DNA of 64,000 bases from Methyloversatilis thermotolerans (GCF_000372885.1 NZ_KB889967.1:3361430-3425429); one strand, 5' to 3'; positions 1 to 9,366 are shown, counted from the first letter of the stretch. Translations and numbers: made by a program. The notes: a model not told the origin generated them from the sequence alone.

Positions 1-472
1 CGCCCAGCATGGTGGTGACGCCGGACATGAGCGCCTCTTCGATCTGCTGCGGGCAGATGAAGTGGATGTGGCTGTCTATGCCGCCCGCGGTGACGATCAT
101 GCCTTCGCCGGCGATGATTTCGGTGCCGGGGCCGATCACGATGCCGACACCCGGCTGGATGTCCGGATTGCCGGCCTTGCCGAGGGCGGCGATGAAGCCG
201 TTCTTGATGCCGATGTCGGCCTTCACGACGCCCCAGTGATCGATGATGAGCGCATTCGTGATGACCGTATCCATCACGTCGGCGGCGCAGCGCTGGCTCT
301 GGCCCATGCCGTCGCGTATCACCTTGCCGCCGCCGAACTTCACCTCGTCGCCGTACACGGTGTAGTCGCGCTCGACTTCGACCCACAGCTCGGTGTCCGC
401 CAGCCGCAGGCGGTCGCCGGTGGTCGGGCCGAACATTTCCGCATAGGCCTGCCGGCTGATGCGTGTGCTCAT
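1..472 (-). CDS. ureC: Urease alpha subunit, N-terminal part (cut by window edge)
   Basis: Catalytic subunit of the nickel urease that splits urea into ammonia and carbamate in the cytoplasm. About 157 N-terminal residues of a protein usually near 570 are present; the rest lies left of the window. The segment shows the family N-terminus ([20 protein letters not shown]) and the first metal-ligand motif H-I-H at residues 135-137 within GGIDSHIHF. It is the last visible gene of a minus-strand operon ureD-ureA-orf-ureB-orf-ureC; ureE/F/G are expected beyond the edge. The start is the ATG at 470-472, 7 bases after the stop of the small gene upstream. Confidence 0.97.
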   Translation of the reverse strand, partial: MSTRISRQAYAEMFGPTTGDRLRLADTELWVEVERDYTVYGDEVKFGGGKVIRDGMGQSQRCAADVMDTVITNALIIDHWGVVKADIGIKNGFIAALGKAGNPDIQPGVGIVIGPGTEIIAGEGMIVTAGGIDSHIHFICPQQIEEALMSGVTTMLG

Positions 473-479
473 GCGCGCG

Positions 480-695
480 TCAGTCCCTGAACATGCTGCG
501 CGAACGCGCGGCGCGACGGCGCATCCACAGGGCGCCCAGGCCACCGGCCACGGCGGCGGCGACCAGCAGCGCGATGTGGTCGGGCTCGCTCATCAGGTGC
601 AGCAGCGTGCTGCCGACATTGCCGTGATGCCCGCCCGGATGGGCAAGGGCGGCGCTGCTGGTGGCGAGGGCAATCAGGGGGGCGATCATCTTCAT
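480..695 (-). CDS. Small exported/membrane protein inside the urease operon
   Basis: Encodes 71 residues of unknown function. It has a hydrophobic N-terminus with a signal-peptide look (residues 1-18, ending ALA), then a His/Gly-rich patch HPGGHHG, a short polar stretch, a second hydrophobic helix at about residues 41-58 and an Arg-rich tail ([10 protein letters not shown]). A ribosome binding site GGAG precedes the ATG. It lies between ureB and ureC with short gaps, so co-transcription with urease is very likely. The His-rich segment could bind metal such as nickel, but that is only a guess. I do not recognise a named family. Confidence 0.7.
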   Translation of the reverse strand: MKMIAPLIALATSSAALAHPGGHHGNVGSTLLHLMSEPDHIALLVAAAVAGGLGALWMRRRAARSRSMFRD

Positions 696-746
696 GTCGG
701 GTCTCCGGTGGTGTCATCCATGGTGGCGGGGTGGAGGCGGAAGGGA

Positions 747-1061
747 TCAGTCGAGCGGGCCCTGTATGCGGCCCTTGAATCCATAGACCTTGCGTTCGCC
801 GGCCAGCGCGACGAGCTGCACGGTGCGCAACTGTCCGGGTTCGAAGCGCACCGCGGTGCCGGCGGCGATGTCGAGCCGGAAGCCGCGTGCCGCCGCGCGG
901 TCGAAATCGAGCGCGTCATTGGTTTCAGCAAAGTGGTAATGCGATCCGACCTGTATCGGGCGGTCGCCGGTGTTGCGCACGTCCAGCGTCAATGTGGGCC
1001 GGTCGGCGTTCAGTTCGATGTCGCCGTCGGCGACCTGCATCTGTCCGGGTATCAGTGACAT
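747..1061 (-). CDS. ureB: Urease beta subunit
   Basis: Structural beta subunit of urease, assembling with UreA and UreC into the (alpha-beta-gamma)3 enzyme. The 104 residues match the usual length and show the family signature MSLIPGQ at the N-terminus, [11 protein letters not shown] at about residues 38-48 and the VxLVxxxGxRKVYGF segment near the C-terminus. It is preceded by a 92-residue unknown gene and followed by a 71-residue unknown gene, so the usual ureA-ureB-ureC order is kept but interrupted by two small genes. Confidence 0.97.
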   Translation of the reverse strand: MSLIPGQMQVADGDIELNADRPTLTLDVRNTGDRPIQVGSHYHFAETNDALDFDRAAARGFRLDIAAGTAVRFEPGQLRTVQLVALAGERKVYGFKGRIQGPLD

Positions 1062-1097
1062 GTCATCGGGGGCGTGGGAGTGTCAGTGGAGGCGCGC

Positions 1098-1376
1098 TCA
1101 ACCCGAACGCGCACCAAAACGGTAATCGCGGGCCGGCTTCATGCCCTCGGACGGTGCCGCGGGCTCGCGTCGGCGTTCGAGCATTTCGCGCACCAGCAGC
1201 AGGCTCACCAGGAGCTCTTCGTCGTCGGTGCGCTCCTCGATGTCGGCCAGCGTGCGCACACGATAGTCGAGATCGGTGCGCAATGCGTCGAGATTGACCG
1301 ACTCGCCCAGAGTGCGGCGCACGCCCAGCTTGAAACGCGCCAGCCGGCGCGCGAGCTCCATGTCGTCGTCACTCAC
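1098..1376 (-). CDS. Unknown protein between ureA and ureB
   Basis: Encodes 92 residues, soluble and charged, with no signal peptide or membrane segment. The middle part (about residues 40-70) is rich in Glu, Leu and Arg and probably helical. The likely start is GTG at 1376 with a GAGGG ribosome binding site; an ATG five codons inside is the alternative. It starts 9 bases after the end of ureA, which indicates co-transcription with the urease genes. I recognise no domain; a role tied to urease is inferred from position only. Confidence 0.65.
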   Translation of the reverse strand: MSDDDMELARRLARFKLGVRRTLGESVNLDALRTDLDYRVRTLADIEERTDDEELLVSLLLVREMLERRREPAAPSEGMKPARDYRFGARSG

Positions 1377-1385
1377 GGCGCGCCC

Positions 1386-1688
1386 TCACGGAATCGGATG
1401 ATGAACGGTGACCAGCTTGGTGCCATCCGGAAACGTGGCTTCCACCTGGATGTCGGGAATCATTTCCGGCACCCCTTCCATCACGTCGGCGCGCGTCAGC
1501 AGCGTGGTGCCATGGCTCATCAGTTCCGCCACGGTGCGGCCGTCGCGCGCACCTTCCATGATGGCGGCGGTGATGTAGGCGACCGCTTCCGGGTAATTGA
1601 GCCGGAGACCGCGCGCCTTGCGGCGCTCTGCCAGCAGCGCGGCGGTGAAGATGAGCAGCTTGTCCTTCTCGCGGGGTGTCAGTTCCAT
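1386..1688 (-). CDS. ureA: Urease gamma subunit
   Basis: Structural gamma subunit of urease, 100 residues, the standard length. The N-terminus [35 protein letters not shown] is diagnostic (quoted in part: [12 protein letters not shown]), followed by the [18 protein letters not shown] end typical of the family. It follows ureD by 19 bases on the same strand, consistent with a single transcript beginning at ureD. Function in urea nitrogen use is established for the family. Confidence 0.97.
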   Translation of the reverse strand: MELTPREKDKLLIFTAALLAERRKARGLRLNYPEAVAYITAAIMEGARDGRTVAELMSHGTTLLTRADVMEGVPEMIPDIQVEATFPDGTKLVTVHHPIP

Positions 1689-1707
1689 ATTGTTCTGTGT
1701 GTGCCCG

Positions 1708-2571
1708 TCAGGTGTTCCAGATGCGCGGCGTACGCGCAGGCCGTCCGGTCATGGCCGGACGTATCAGCGCCCAGAGATGCACGAACCATGCCCGGGCTTC
1801 CTGCGTACAGCCGCCACGATAGCGCGCAATCAGCATGCCGGGCAGACGGGTGACTCCGCAACTGCTCGCCTTGCCTGTCGGTGCCGGCACGGCGCGACAG
1901 CCGGCGAGCAGGGCGTCGTCGGCGTCGAAGCCGGCCGCGATCAGGCTGCCGAAAACCGGTGCGCCCGCCAGCCCCGCGGGCGAACCAAGCAGCGGACCGC
2001 CACCTTCCAGTCGCGCCTGTTCCAGCCATCGCGAGCGCCCGTCGATGCGGATGCGCGTATCCAGTGCAAGCGTGCCGGACGTGAAGCGTTCGCCGCTGGC
2101 GGTGCGGCCGAGGCACCACAGGTCCATGCCGATGAACAGCCCCCCCGTGTCGATGTCTATCGTCGCCGCGCTGTGCGCTCGCGCACCGTCGAACACGATG
2201 GATTCCTGCGGCAGCCATTCCACCATGGCACCGGCCGCCACCTTCAGCGAAAGGTCCGCGCGCGCCTGGCCGCCAGCGCTGCGGTACCACTTGGCGGCGC
2301 CCGGCGTGGTGACGAGGGCATGCGCGCCGCTGCCGGCGGCGATGTCCATCTGCAGCCGGTCACCGCCGGCGATGCCGCCCGGTGGATGCAGCAGCAAGGT
2401 GTGGCAGATGTCGCCACCCTCCGGGTAGAGCGGCTTCTGCACGCGCAGCGGACCGACGTGCATGCGGCGGGTGAGCACCGTGCGGCCGCCCTCGGCGGTG
2501 TAGCCCAGCGTGATGCCCGCCTGCCAGCCGGCTTCGTTGCCGACGGGTGCGGAAGAAAGTATCGATGTCAT
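1708..2571 (-). CDS. ureD: Urease accessory protein UreD
   Basis: UreD (UreH) binds apo-urease and, with UreF and UreG, mediates nickel insertion. The 287 residues show [37 protein letters not shown] and [12 protein letters not shown] motifs (given by key residues: [19 protein letters not shown]), then [11 protein letters not shown] and ESIVFDGA, all typical of UreD. The reading frame stays open far upstream only because of the high GC; the start chosen is the ATG at 2569-2571, where family similarity begins. It is the first gene of the urease operon and is divergent from the protease-like gene at 2731, with 159 bases between. Confidence 0.93.
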   Translation of the reverse strand: MTSILSSAPVGNEAGWQAGITLGYTAEGGRTVLTRRMHVGPLRVQKPLYPEGGDICHTLLLHPPGGIAGGDRLQMDIAAGSGAHALVTTPGAAKWYRSAGGQARADLSLKVAAGAMVEWLPQESIVFDGARAHSAATIDIDTGGLFIGMDLWCLGRTASGERFTSGTLALDTRIRIDGRSRWLEQARLEGGGPLLGSPAGLAGAPVFGSLIAAGFDADDALLAGCRAVPAPTGKASSCGVTRLPGMLIARYRGGCTQEARAWFVHLWALIRPAMTGRPARTPRIWNT

Positions 2572-2650
2572 GTCGGGTTGGTCCGGCGATGGAACCGGGC
2601 CGGATGTCCAGGGTCTGTTGCTCGCGTGCGTGACTGCGGATCGACCGGCT

Positions 2651-2663
2651 GTCCGTACCGGAC
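2651..2663. promoter_or_regulatory. Short inverted repeat between ureD and the protease gene
   Basis: A perfect inverted repeat, arms GTCCG and CGGAC with a 3-base centre, sits in the 159-bp region between two divergent genes. Its position would suit an operator for either gene, but short GC-rich palindromes are expected by chance in DNA of this composition. I see no convincing -35/-10 pair around it. Confidence 0.2.
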
Positions 2664-2730
2664 GGTCGGACCCGCCGGGGCGAAGCAAGCACGACATGTG
2701 CCCAACCCGCAAGGAAAGAAAGTAGCCATC

Positions 2731-3564
2731 ATGAGGGAAGCGACACGCGGCCTGCTGTGGGCCTGCATGGTACTTGCGCCGGCAACCCCGTGGGCGGCCG
2801 ACACGACGACCGACATCCTGCAGCGCATTCCTGCCGCCGCGCGCACGGTGTTCCAGCTCTATGCCCAGGGTGAGCGCGGCACCTCCAGCGGCTCGGCGGT
2901 GGTGGTCGGTCCCGGTCTGCTCGCCACCAGTTGCCATGTGCTCAACGGTGCCACGCAGGCGGTGGTGCTGCAGACAGGCGATGCGCTGCCGGTCGCGCTG
3001 GTGGCTGCGGACTGGCGGCGCGACCTGTGCATCATGCGCTCCGACCAGATCGATGCGCGCGCCGCTCCGCTCATTCCGGCCAGCCAGGTGAACAAGAACG
3101 ACCCGGTGGTCAGCATGGGCTTCACCGCCGGGCGCTTTGCCTACGATCTGGGCGAGGTCACGCAGACTTATTCGATGGCGGGCAGTCGCGTGCTGCGCGG
3201 CAGCGCCGCCTTCGCCGCCGGCGCGTCGGGCGGCGGTCTGTTCGATGCCGAAGGACGGCTGGTGGGCATCCTTACCTTCTACAGGCTCAGCCGCGACAAG
3301 AGCATGTTCTTCGCCATCCCGGCCGATTGGGTACCCGAAGTGCTGGCACGCGGCATACAGCCTCGCCTGCCCGGCGTGCAGCCGTTCTGGGCCGACGCCC
3401 AGGATGCCCGTTTGCCCTTCCTGCAGGCGGTGCAGTACGAGTTCGAGGGGCGCTGGGATCGGCTCGCCGACCATGCGCGGGACTGGCTGGCGCGCGAGCC
3501 GGCTGCGCTCGAGGCGCAGGACACGCTGGATCTGGCGCTGAGCCGGGTCGGCGGCGCTCACTGA
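2731..3564 (+). CDS. Exported trypsin-like serine protease domain protein
   Basis: Encodes 277 residues: a signal peptide (about residues 1-22, ending PWAA) followed by a chymotrypsin/trypsin-fold domain. The catalytic triad can be placed as His in ATSCHVLNG, Asp in DWRRDLCIMR and Ser in GASGGGLFD, so an active periplasmic enzyme or protease-like protein is likely. There is no PDZ domain as in DegP; a C-terminal 80-residue stretch has short helical repeat character. The start is an ATG preceded by AAGGAAAG. It stands alone, divergent from urease; substrate unknown. Confidence 0.8.
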   Translation: MREATRGLLWACMVLAPATPWAADTTTDILQRIPAAARTVFQLYAQGERGTSSGSAVVVGPGLLATSCHVLNGATQAVVLQTGDALPVALVAADWRRDLCIMRSDQIDARAAPLIPASQVNKNDPVVSMGFTAGRFAYDLGEVTQTYSMAGSRVLRGSAAFAAGASGGGLFDAEGRLVGILTFYRLSRDKSMFFAIPADWVPEVLARGIQPRLPGVQPFWADAQDARLPFLQAVQYEFEGRWDRLADHARDWLAREPAALEAQDTLDLALSRVGGAH

Positions 3565-3577
3565 GCACGGCAGGCGC

Positions 3578-4705
3578 TCAGGCGCTCAGGCCGAAGCGCT
3601 GCTGTATGCCCTGTACGGCCGGCAGGGCGTCGCGCAATGCGCACACGCACACCGGGTCGAGCTTGCCCGCGTCGCGCATGCGGCCCAGTTCGTCGAAGGC
3701 ATCCTCGTTGTGCCAGGGCTTCTTGTACGGGCGCTCGGATGTGAGTGCGTCGAAAACGTCGGCGATGGTGACGATGCGCGCCTCCAGAGGAACGGCGTCG
3801 CCGCTCAGGCCGCGCGGGTAGCCACTGCCATCCATCCATTCGTGATGCGCGCCGACGATGTTGCGCAGGGTGGACAGATAGGGGGTCGTGGCGAGCCCGG
3901 CCTCCTGCATCACCTCGTCCACCAGTTTCACGCCGAGGTCCACATGACCTTGCATGATGGCGCGCTCGTCGTCGGCCAGCCGCCCGGGCTTGAGCAGGAT
4001 GCTGTCGGGTATGCCCACCTTGCCGATGTCGTGCAACGGGGCGAACAGATAGACATGCTCGACAAATTCGTCGTCGCGCCCGAACCGGGCCGCCACCCGT
4101 TGCGCGATCAGCCGCGAATAGCTCGCCATGCGGTCGAGATGGCGTCCGGTCTCGATGTCGCGCAAATGGGCCAGGCCGCGCGCGATCTTCACCATGCCCT
4201 CGACCGCGTGCGAAAGATTGAATACGTTCAGCACCGACAGCCGGCACAGTTGCACGTGAATCTGCAGCGCAGCCGGCAGCGAGCCGTCGAAGGCGGCCGG
4301 CTTGCGCGAATCGAAGAACAGGAAGCCGAGCAGCGCACCGGCCTGATAGAGCGGCACGGTATAGCTGCTGCGGTAACCGTGACCGAGCAGCCACAGCGTG
4401 TGTTCGCCGTGCGGAGCGGGCAGGCGGGTGAGGTCGCTGATGATACGGCTGGTCCGTCGCAGCGCCAGTTCCTCGAGCGAGGGTACCTCGCTGAGCAGCT
4501 TCTGGTAGCGGTCGAGCGGGTCGCTCACATCGCTGCTGTGCACATAGGTTTTCAGCAGCGCGTGCCGGGCGTCGTAGAGCGCGATGGCGATGCGGTGCAC
4601 CTGCGGATGACCTTGCCTGATCTGGTCATGCAGCCAGGCCATCTGCTCGGTCAGCGATGTGCCGCCGTCCTCACTCAATGCATCGAACGATACCTGTCGG
4701 GTCAT
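3578..4705 (-). CDS. GAF-like plus HD-GYP domain protein (predicted c-di-GMP phosphodiesterase)
   Basis: Encodes 375 residues. The N-terminal half resembles a GAF-type sensory domain; the C-terminal half is an HD-GYP domain with HDIGKVGIPD, HHEWMDGSGYPRGL and IVTIADVFDALTSERPYK, the motifs of phosphodiesterases that degrade cyclic di-GMP. All expected His/Asp metal ligands are visible, so activity is likely. Start chosen at ATG 4703-4705, where GAGGAC lies at good spacing; an upstream ATG at 4789 has no such site. It lies downstream of the mocA-like gene on the same strand after 84 bases, probably a separate unit. Confidence 0.9.
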   Translation of the reverse strand: MTRQVSFDALSEDGGTSLTEQMAWLHDQIRQGHPQVHRIAIALYDARHALLKTYVHSSDVSDPLDRYQKLLSEVPSLEELALRRTSRIISDLTRLPAPHGEHTLWLLGHGYRSSYTVPLYQAGALLGFLFFDSRKPAAFDGSLPAALQIHVQLCRLSVLNVFNLSHAVEGMVKIARGLAHLRDIETGRHLDRMASYSRLIAQRVAARFGRDDEFVEHVYLFAPLHDIGKVGIPDSILLKPGRLADDERAIMQGHVDLGVKLVDEVMQEAGLATTPYLSTLRNIVGAHHEWMDGSGYPRGLSGDAVPLEARIVTIADVFDALTSERPYKKPWHNEDAFDELGRMRDAGKLDPVCVCALRDALPAVQGIQQRFGLSA

Positions 4706-4789
4706 GTTCGGCGTGTCCTCGTGCAGCGGGGTTCGGGCTGCGGGTGCCAGCCGGGGCGGGTTTCCGGCTGATGCCGATGATAAGCGCAA

Positions 4790-5377
4790 TCAGCCGCGAC
4801 CGGACAGGGGTCGGGTCAGATCGGCAGGACGGTCCACGTCGCGCAGTACGCCGTCGTCCGGGCTGTCCACGCACACCACTTCATGCCCGGCGAGCAGGCT
4901 GCGCGCGCCCTGGTCGCCATCCAGTTCGCTCAACAGCGGATACCAGGCGGCGCCGAAAGCGGCCGGGTGGCCGCGTCGGCCGTCATGGAAGGCGGCGGCG
5001 AGGCGCAGCGGGTGGTCGATCGCACGGGCCACGCGGGCGATGGTATCGGGCGGCAGCCAGGGCATGTCGGCCAGCGCGACCAGCCAGCCGTCGGCCCCGG
5101 CGGTTTCGCGCACCGCGTGCGCCAGGGCCGAGCCCATGCCGCGCTCGGCGTCGTGGCTTTCCAGCACGCGGCAGCCGGCGTCGCGCAGCACTTCGGCCAG
5201 TGCGGCGTGGCCTGGCCGGATCACCGCGATGCTGCCGGGCAGCGCGCTGCACAGTGCGCGCGCAGCGTGCCAGGCGACGCTGCGGCCGTCAGCCAGCGCA
5301 GCCAGCAGCTTGCTGCTGCGGCCGCTCGGGTCGAAGCGCCGGCCGTAGCCGGCGGCGAGCAGGATGCCCTGCATCAT
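4790..5377 (-). CDS. MocA/MobA-like molybdenum cofactor nucleotidyltransferase
   Basis: Encodes 195 residues of the MobA-like NTP transferase fold. The N-terminus GILLAAGYGRRFDPSG is the nucleotide-binding signature LAAGxGxR, and VALADMPWLPPDT carries the metal-binding aspartate segment; GRRGHPAAFG is the typical G-hP-x-hF motif. Such proteins attach CMP (MocA) or GMP (MobA) to molybdopterin. Its place in a cluster with XdhC and xanthine-oxidase-family subunits favours the CTP-using MocA type, which makes the cytosine dinucleotide cofactor. The start is the first of two adjacent ATG codons. Confidence 0.85.
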   Translation of the reverse strand: MMQGILLAAGYGRRFDPSGRSSKLLAALADGRSVAWHAARALCSALPGSIAVIRPGHAALAEVLRDAGCRVLESHDAERGMGSALAHAVRETAGADGWLVALADMPWLPPDTIARVARAIDHPLRLAAAFHDGRRGHPAAFGAAWYPLLSELDGDQGARSLLAGHEVVCVDSPDDGVLRDVDRPADLTRPLSGRG

Positions 5378-5502
5378 CGGCCGATGTGCCGGCGACCGGG
5401 ATACGGCGTGCCGACGCGCCGGAACGATGACGGAGGGGGGGTGTCGTGTGCCCGGCGGACGCACGCCGTTGGTGCTCGAGTCCGCGCGGGCGGGCGCGAG
5501 AT

Positions 5503-6531
5503 TCAGTTCGGGCTGAGCGTGCACGACGACAGCGTGTCGGCGGCGATGTCGAGTGCAGCCCTGGCGTCGCGCACATTGAGAAGCGTGTCGGCGGCGGCGC
5601 CGTTCTTCATCGCCACCAGTTCCGCGGCGATGGATACCGCGATTTCGGCTGGCGTGCGACTGCCGATGTACAGCCCGGCCGGTCCGCGCAAGCGGTCGAT
5701 CTGCGCCTCGCCCAGGTCGAACTCCTTCAGCCGTTCCCGACGCGCATCATTGTTGCGCCGCGAGCCGAGCGCGGCGACGTAGAAGGCGGGCGATTTCAGC
5801 GCCTCCATCAGCGCCAGGTCATCGAGCTTGGGGTCGTGCGTGAGCGCGATCACCGCGGTGCGTGCGTCCGGCTGCATTGCGATCACCACATCGTCCGGCA
5901 TGCCACGCGTAAGCGTGGTGCCGGGCACTGACCATTCCTCGCTGTATTCCTCGCGCGGGTCGCACACGGTGACCGCGAAATCCAGCGTCTGTGCGATGCG
6001 GGCGAGGCTGGCGGACAGTTGTCCTGCGCCGATCAGCAGCAGCCGGTAGCGCGGTCCGAACACGCTGATCAGCGTGTGGCCGTCGAAATGCAGCGCCTGG
6101 TCGGCGTGGCCGGCGTGCAGCACGGCGCGGCCGCTGGCGAGGTCGAGCCGGCGGGTGAGCAGTTCGCCGCGGGCCAGCCGCGCCAGCAGCTCGTCGAGGG
6201 CGTCGGCGTCGGCGAGCGGTTCCAGCACCAGTTGCAGCGTGCCACCGCAGGGCAGGCCGAAGCGGCGTGCCTCATCCGCGCTGACGCCATAGCTCACCGC
6301 ATGCGCGCTGTGCGGCATGCCGTCACGACGCAAGCGGTGCATCAGATCGTCCTCGATGCAGCCGCCGGACACCGAACCGACCGCGCGGCCGTCCTCGCGC
6401 AGCGCCAGCAGCGCACCGGGCGGCCGCGGCGACGAGCCCCAGGTGCGCACCACGGTCGCCAGCATGACGCGGTGGCCGTCGCGCAACCAGTCGCGGGCGC
6501 GGGTCAGTACGTCGAGATCAAGGCTGTCCAT
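5503..6531 (-). CDS. XdhC/CoxI family molybdenum cofactor maturation protein
   Basis: Encodes 342 residues. XdhC-type proteins bind molybdenum cofactor, protect or sulfurate it and deliver it to xanthine-oxidase-family enzymes. The N-terminal XdhC/CoxI domain contains TWGSSPRPPGA and VSGGCIEDD; the C-terminal Rossmann domain starts at LLLIGAGQLSASLA (about residue 165). It sits between the large subunit gene at 6594 and the mocA-like gene, 62 bases below the former, and so is the expected chaperone for the two large subunits encoded upstream. Confidence 0.92.
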   Translation of the reverse strand: MDSLDLDVLTRARDWLRDGHRVMLATVVRTWGSSPRPPGALLALREDGRAVGSVSGGCIEDDLMHRLRRDGMPHSAHAVSYGVSADEARRFGLPCGGTLQLVLEPLADADALDELLARLARGELLTRRLDLASGRAVLHAGHADQALHFDGHTLISVFGPRYRLLLIGAGQLSASLARIAQTLDFAVTVCDPREEYSEEWSVPGTTLTRGMPDDVVIAMQPDARTAVIALTHDPKLDDLALMEALKSPAFYVAALGSRRNNDARRERLKEFDLGEAQIDRLRGPAGLYIGSRTPAEIAVSIAAELVAMKNGAAADTLLNVRDARAALDIAADTLSSCTLSPN

Positions 6532-6593
6532 AGGTCATTCCTTCATGACGCGGGCGGCGCGCGTGAGCGGCCGCCCGCGGGGGCACGCCCCGC

Positions 6594-8804
6594 TCAGGCC
6601 TGCAACTGTTCGCCGATCGGCAGCGTGTGGATGGCCTTGCCGGTGGCTGCGCGCAGCGCGCTCGCAAGCGCCGGGGCCAGCGGCGGTACGCCCGGTTCGC
6701 CGACGCCGGTGGGCGCGGCGGCCGACTTCACGATATGCACCTCGACCCTGGGCATTTCGTTGATGCGCAACACCGGGTAGTCGTTGAAATTCGACTGCTC
6801 GACCATGCCGTCCTTCAGCGTGATGGCGCCGGTCAGCGCAGCGGCGAGCGCGTAGCCGATGCCGCCCTCCATCTGCGCCTTGACCACGTCCGGATTCACG
6901 ACCACGCCGCAATCGACCGCGCACACCACGCGGTCGACCTTGAAGCTGCCGTCCTTCTGCACCGTCACCTCGACCACTTCGGCGACGAAGCTGTTGAACG
7001 ATTCATGCACCGCGACACCGCGGCCGCGCTTCGCACCGTCGGCGGCCGGCGCCAGCGGCTTGTTCCAGCCCGCCTTGTCGGCGGCCAGCTTGAGTACGCC
7101 AGCGTGGCGCGGATGCTTCTTCAGCAGCGCCAGGCGGTAGGCGACCGGGTCCTTGCCGGCGGCCAGCGCCAGCTCGTCGAGGAACAGTTCGGTCGCATAG
7201 GCGGTGTGCGTCGAACCGACCGAGCGCCACCACTGCACCGGTACCTTCACGTCGGCATTGGTGGTGTGCAGATCGACGTTCAGGTCGGGGATGGCGTAGG
7301 GCAGAGTGGCCGCTCCCTCGACCGAAGTGACGTCTACGCCATCCTTCACCAGCATGGGCTCGAATGCCGAGCCGGCGATGATGGACTGGCCGACGATGCG
7401 CTGCTGCCAGGCGATCGGCATGCCCGTCGCGTCGAGCGCGGCGCGCACGCGATGCAGATAGAGCGGGCGGTAGTAGCCGCCGCGCATGTCGTCTTCGCGG
7501 CTCCACACCAGCTTGACCGGCGCGCGGCCGTTGATCGCCTTGACGATCTGCGCAGTTTCCAGCAGGTAGTCCGACTGCGGGTTGGCGCGGCGGCCGAAGC
7601 TGCCGCCGGCATACACCATGTTCAGCTTCACGCGGTCAGCGTCGATGCCCAGCGTCTTGGCCAGCGCGAACTGATCGACGGTGTGCAGTTGCTCGCCGTT
7701 CCACACCTCGCATTGGCCGTTCTCCAGTTTCATGACGCAGTTCAGCGGCTCCATCGACGCGTGCGCCAGATAGGGGAACACGTACTCAGCCTCGATCACC
7801 TTGCCGGCCCTGGCCAGCGCGGCTTCGGCATTGCCGTCGTTGCGCGCGTTCAGGCCCGGCGTCTTCGCGCGCTCGCGGTAGTCGGCGACGATGGCATCGC
7901 TGCTGCCGCGCCAGGCCTTGGCCTCGTCCCACTCGACCTTGAGCGCGTCGCGCCCCTTCTTCGCGGTCCAGTAGTCGGTGGCGAGCACCGCCACGCCGTT
8001 CGGGATGACGACGACGTCGTTCACGCCCTTGATCGCGCGCGCGGCCTTGTCATCGACCGACTTGACGACGCCGCCGAAACGCGGCGGGTGGGCGACCACG
8101 GCGACCAGCATGCCGGGCAGCTTGATGTCCTGGGTGAAGATGGCGCGGCCGGTGGTCTTCGCCACGCTGTCCACACGCGGTGCGGCGCGGCCGATCAGGT
8201 TGAACTGCTTCGGATCCTTCAGCTTCACGTCCGCCGGCACCGGCCGTTGTGCCGCCGCCTCGGCCAGTTCGCCGAAGCCGGCCTTGCGGCCGCTGGCCGC
8301 GTGCGACACGACGCCGTTCTTCACCGTGATCTGCGACACCGGCACCTTCCACTGCTCCGCGGCCGCGGACACCAGCATCGCGCGCGCGGTGGCGCCCGCG
8401 CGGCGCATCTGTTCGTAGGAGTTGGCGATGGCGGTGCTGCCGCCGGTGCCCTGCGCCTTCCAGAACAGGTTGCTGTAGCGTTTCGCGTCGGCCGGCGCGC
8501 CTTCGACCGTCACGCGCGACCAGTCGGCGTCCAGTTCCTCGGCGACCAGTGTGGCCAGCCCGGTGTAGACACCCTGACCCATTTCCAGGTGCTTGGACAC
8601 CACGGTGACCGTGCCATCGGTGCCGATGCGCAGGAAGGCGTTCGGCGAGAATTCGCCGTCGACCATCGCGCTGCCGGCGTGGCCGGGCCCGCCGGTCTCG
8701 CCCAGCGCGACGGCCGGCGTCACGATGGCCAGCGCCAGGCCGGCGCCGCCCTTGAGGAAACCGCGGCGGGTGGTCTGCAATGCGTTTTCGATGCGGAAGA
8801 TCAT
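6594..8804 (-). CDS. Molybdopterin hydroxylase large subunit, IorB-like (copy A)
   Basis: Encodes 736 residues of the isoquinoline 1-oxidoreductase beta / aldehyde oxidase group in the xanthine oxidase family. A Tat-type signal (TTRRGFLKGGAGLALAI) at the N-terminus suggests export of the folded enzyme to the periplasm. GGSFGRRANPQSDY and the C-terminal PTGVGEPGVPPLAPA, which holds the presumed catalytic Glu, are visible. The start ATG has GAGGAG upstream. It follows the 2Fe-2S subunit gene by 23 bases. The family lacks an FAD subunit and usually passes electrons to a cytochrome. The substrate (aldehyde or N-heterocycle) cannot be told from sequence. Confidence 0.9.
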   Translation of the reverse strand: MIFRIENALQTTRRGFLKGGAGLALAIVTPAVALGETGGPGHAGSAMVDGEFSPNAFLRIGTDGTVTVVSKHLEMGQGVYTGLATLVAEELDADWSRVTVEGAPADAKRYSNLFWKAQGTGGSTAIANSYEQMRRAGATARAMLVSAAAEQWKVPVSQITVKNGVVSHAASGRKAGFGELAEAAAQRPVPADVKLKDPKQFNLIGRAAPRVDSVAKTTGRAIFTQDIKLPGMLVAVVAHPPRFGGVVKSVDDKAARAIKGVNDVVVIPNGVAVLATDYWTAKKGRDALKVEWDEAKAWRGSSDAIVADYRERAKTPGLNARNDGNAEAALARAGKVIEAEYVFPYLAHASMEPLNCVMKLENGQCEVWNGEQLHTVDQFALAKTLGIDADRVKLNMVYAGGSFGRRANPQSDYLLETAQIVKAINGRAPVKLVWSREDDMRGGYYRPLYLHRVRAALDATGMPIAWQQRIVGQSIIAGSAFEPMLVKDGVDVTSVEGAATLPYAIPDLNVDLHTTNADVKVPVQWWRSVGSTHTAYATELFLDELALAAGKDPVAYRLALLKKHPRHAGVLKLAADKAGWNKPLAPAADGAKRGRGVAVHESFNSFVAEVVEVTVQKDGSFKVDRVVCAVDCGVVVNPDVVKAQMEGGIGYALAAALTGAITLKDGMVEQSNFNDYPVLRINEMPRVEVHIVKSAAAPTGVGEPGVPPLAPALASALRAATGKAIHTLPIGEQLQA

Positions 8805-8827
8805 CTGTGCGCTCCTCGGGTATGCAC

Positions 8828-9286
8828 TCAGGCCAGCGTTTTCGCGGCTTCGTGGATGGCCGCGCGGATGCGCACATAGGTCGCGCAGCGGCACACGTTG
8901 CCGCTCATCGCGGCATCGATGTCGGCGTCGCTCGGCTTCGGATTCGAAGCGAGCAGCGCGGTGGCCGACATGATCTGGCCGGACTGGCAGTAACCGCACT
9001 GCACCACGTCCAGCTTCTGCCAGGCGGCCTGTACCGCAGCGCCGACCTTGGCCTCACCGACCGATTCGATGGTGGTGATCTTCTTGCCCTTGACCGCAGA
9101 CAAGGGCGTGACACAGGAGCGCGTGGCCTGCCCGTCGACATGCACGGTACAGGCACCACACATCGCGATACCACAGCCGAATTTGGTGCCGGTCATGTTC
9201 AGGCCGTCGCGCAGCGCCCACAGCAGCGGGGTGTCGTCCGGCATGTCGACGCTGACATCGCGTCCGTTCAGATTGATCGTTGCCAT
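8828..9286 (-). CDS. 2Fe-2S small subunit of molybdenum hydroxylase, IorA-like
   Basis: Encodes 152 residues with two iron-sulfur domains. The N-terminal plant-type ferredoxin domain has GCGIAMCGACTVHVDG and a later Cys in SCVTP; the C-terminal helical domain has CGYCQSGQIM and CRC, ligands of the second cluster. It carries electrons from the molybdopterin site to an external acceptor. It lies between two large-subunit genes (6594-8804 and 9367-11541) and is the only small subunit in the window, so it may serve both. It has no Tat signal of its own and would be co-exported with the large subunit. Confidence 0.95.
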   Translation of the reverse strand: MATINLNGRDVSVDMPDDTPLLWALRDGLNMTGTKFGCGIAMCGACTVHVDGQATRSCVTPLSAVKGKKITTIESVGEAKVGAAVQAAWQKLDVVQCGYCQSGQIMSATALLASNPKPSDADIDAAMSGNVCRCATYVRIRAAIHEAAKTLA

Positions 9287-9366
9287 GATTGAGCCCTCAT
9301 CGATGGCGGTCAGGCCGCCGGTGGTGGTTGGAATGTGCGGGCAGCGCCCGCAGTTCAAATGGAAAA

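Noticed and set aside
1708-3561. A 617-codon minus-strand frame joining ureD with the antisense of the protease-like gene
   Set aside because: Only the ureD part shows family motifs; the upstream part is the shadow of the plus-strand gene at 2731 in GC-rich DNA with few stops.
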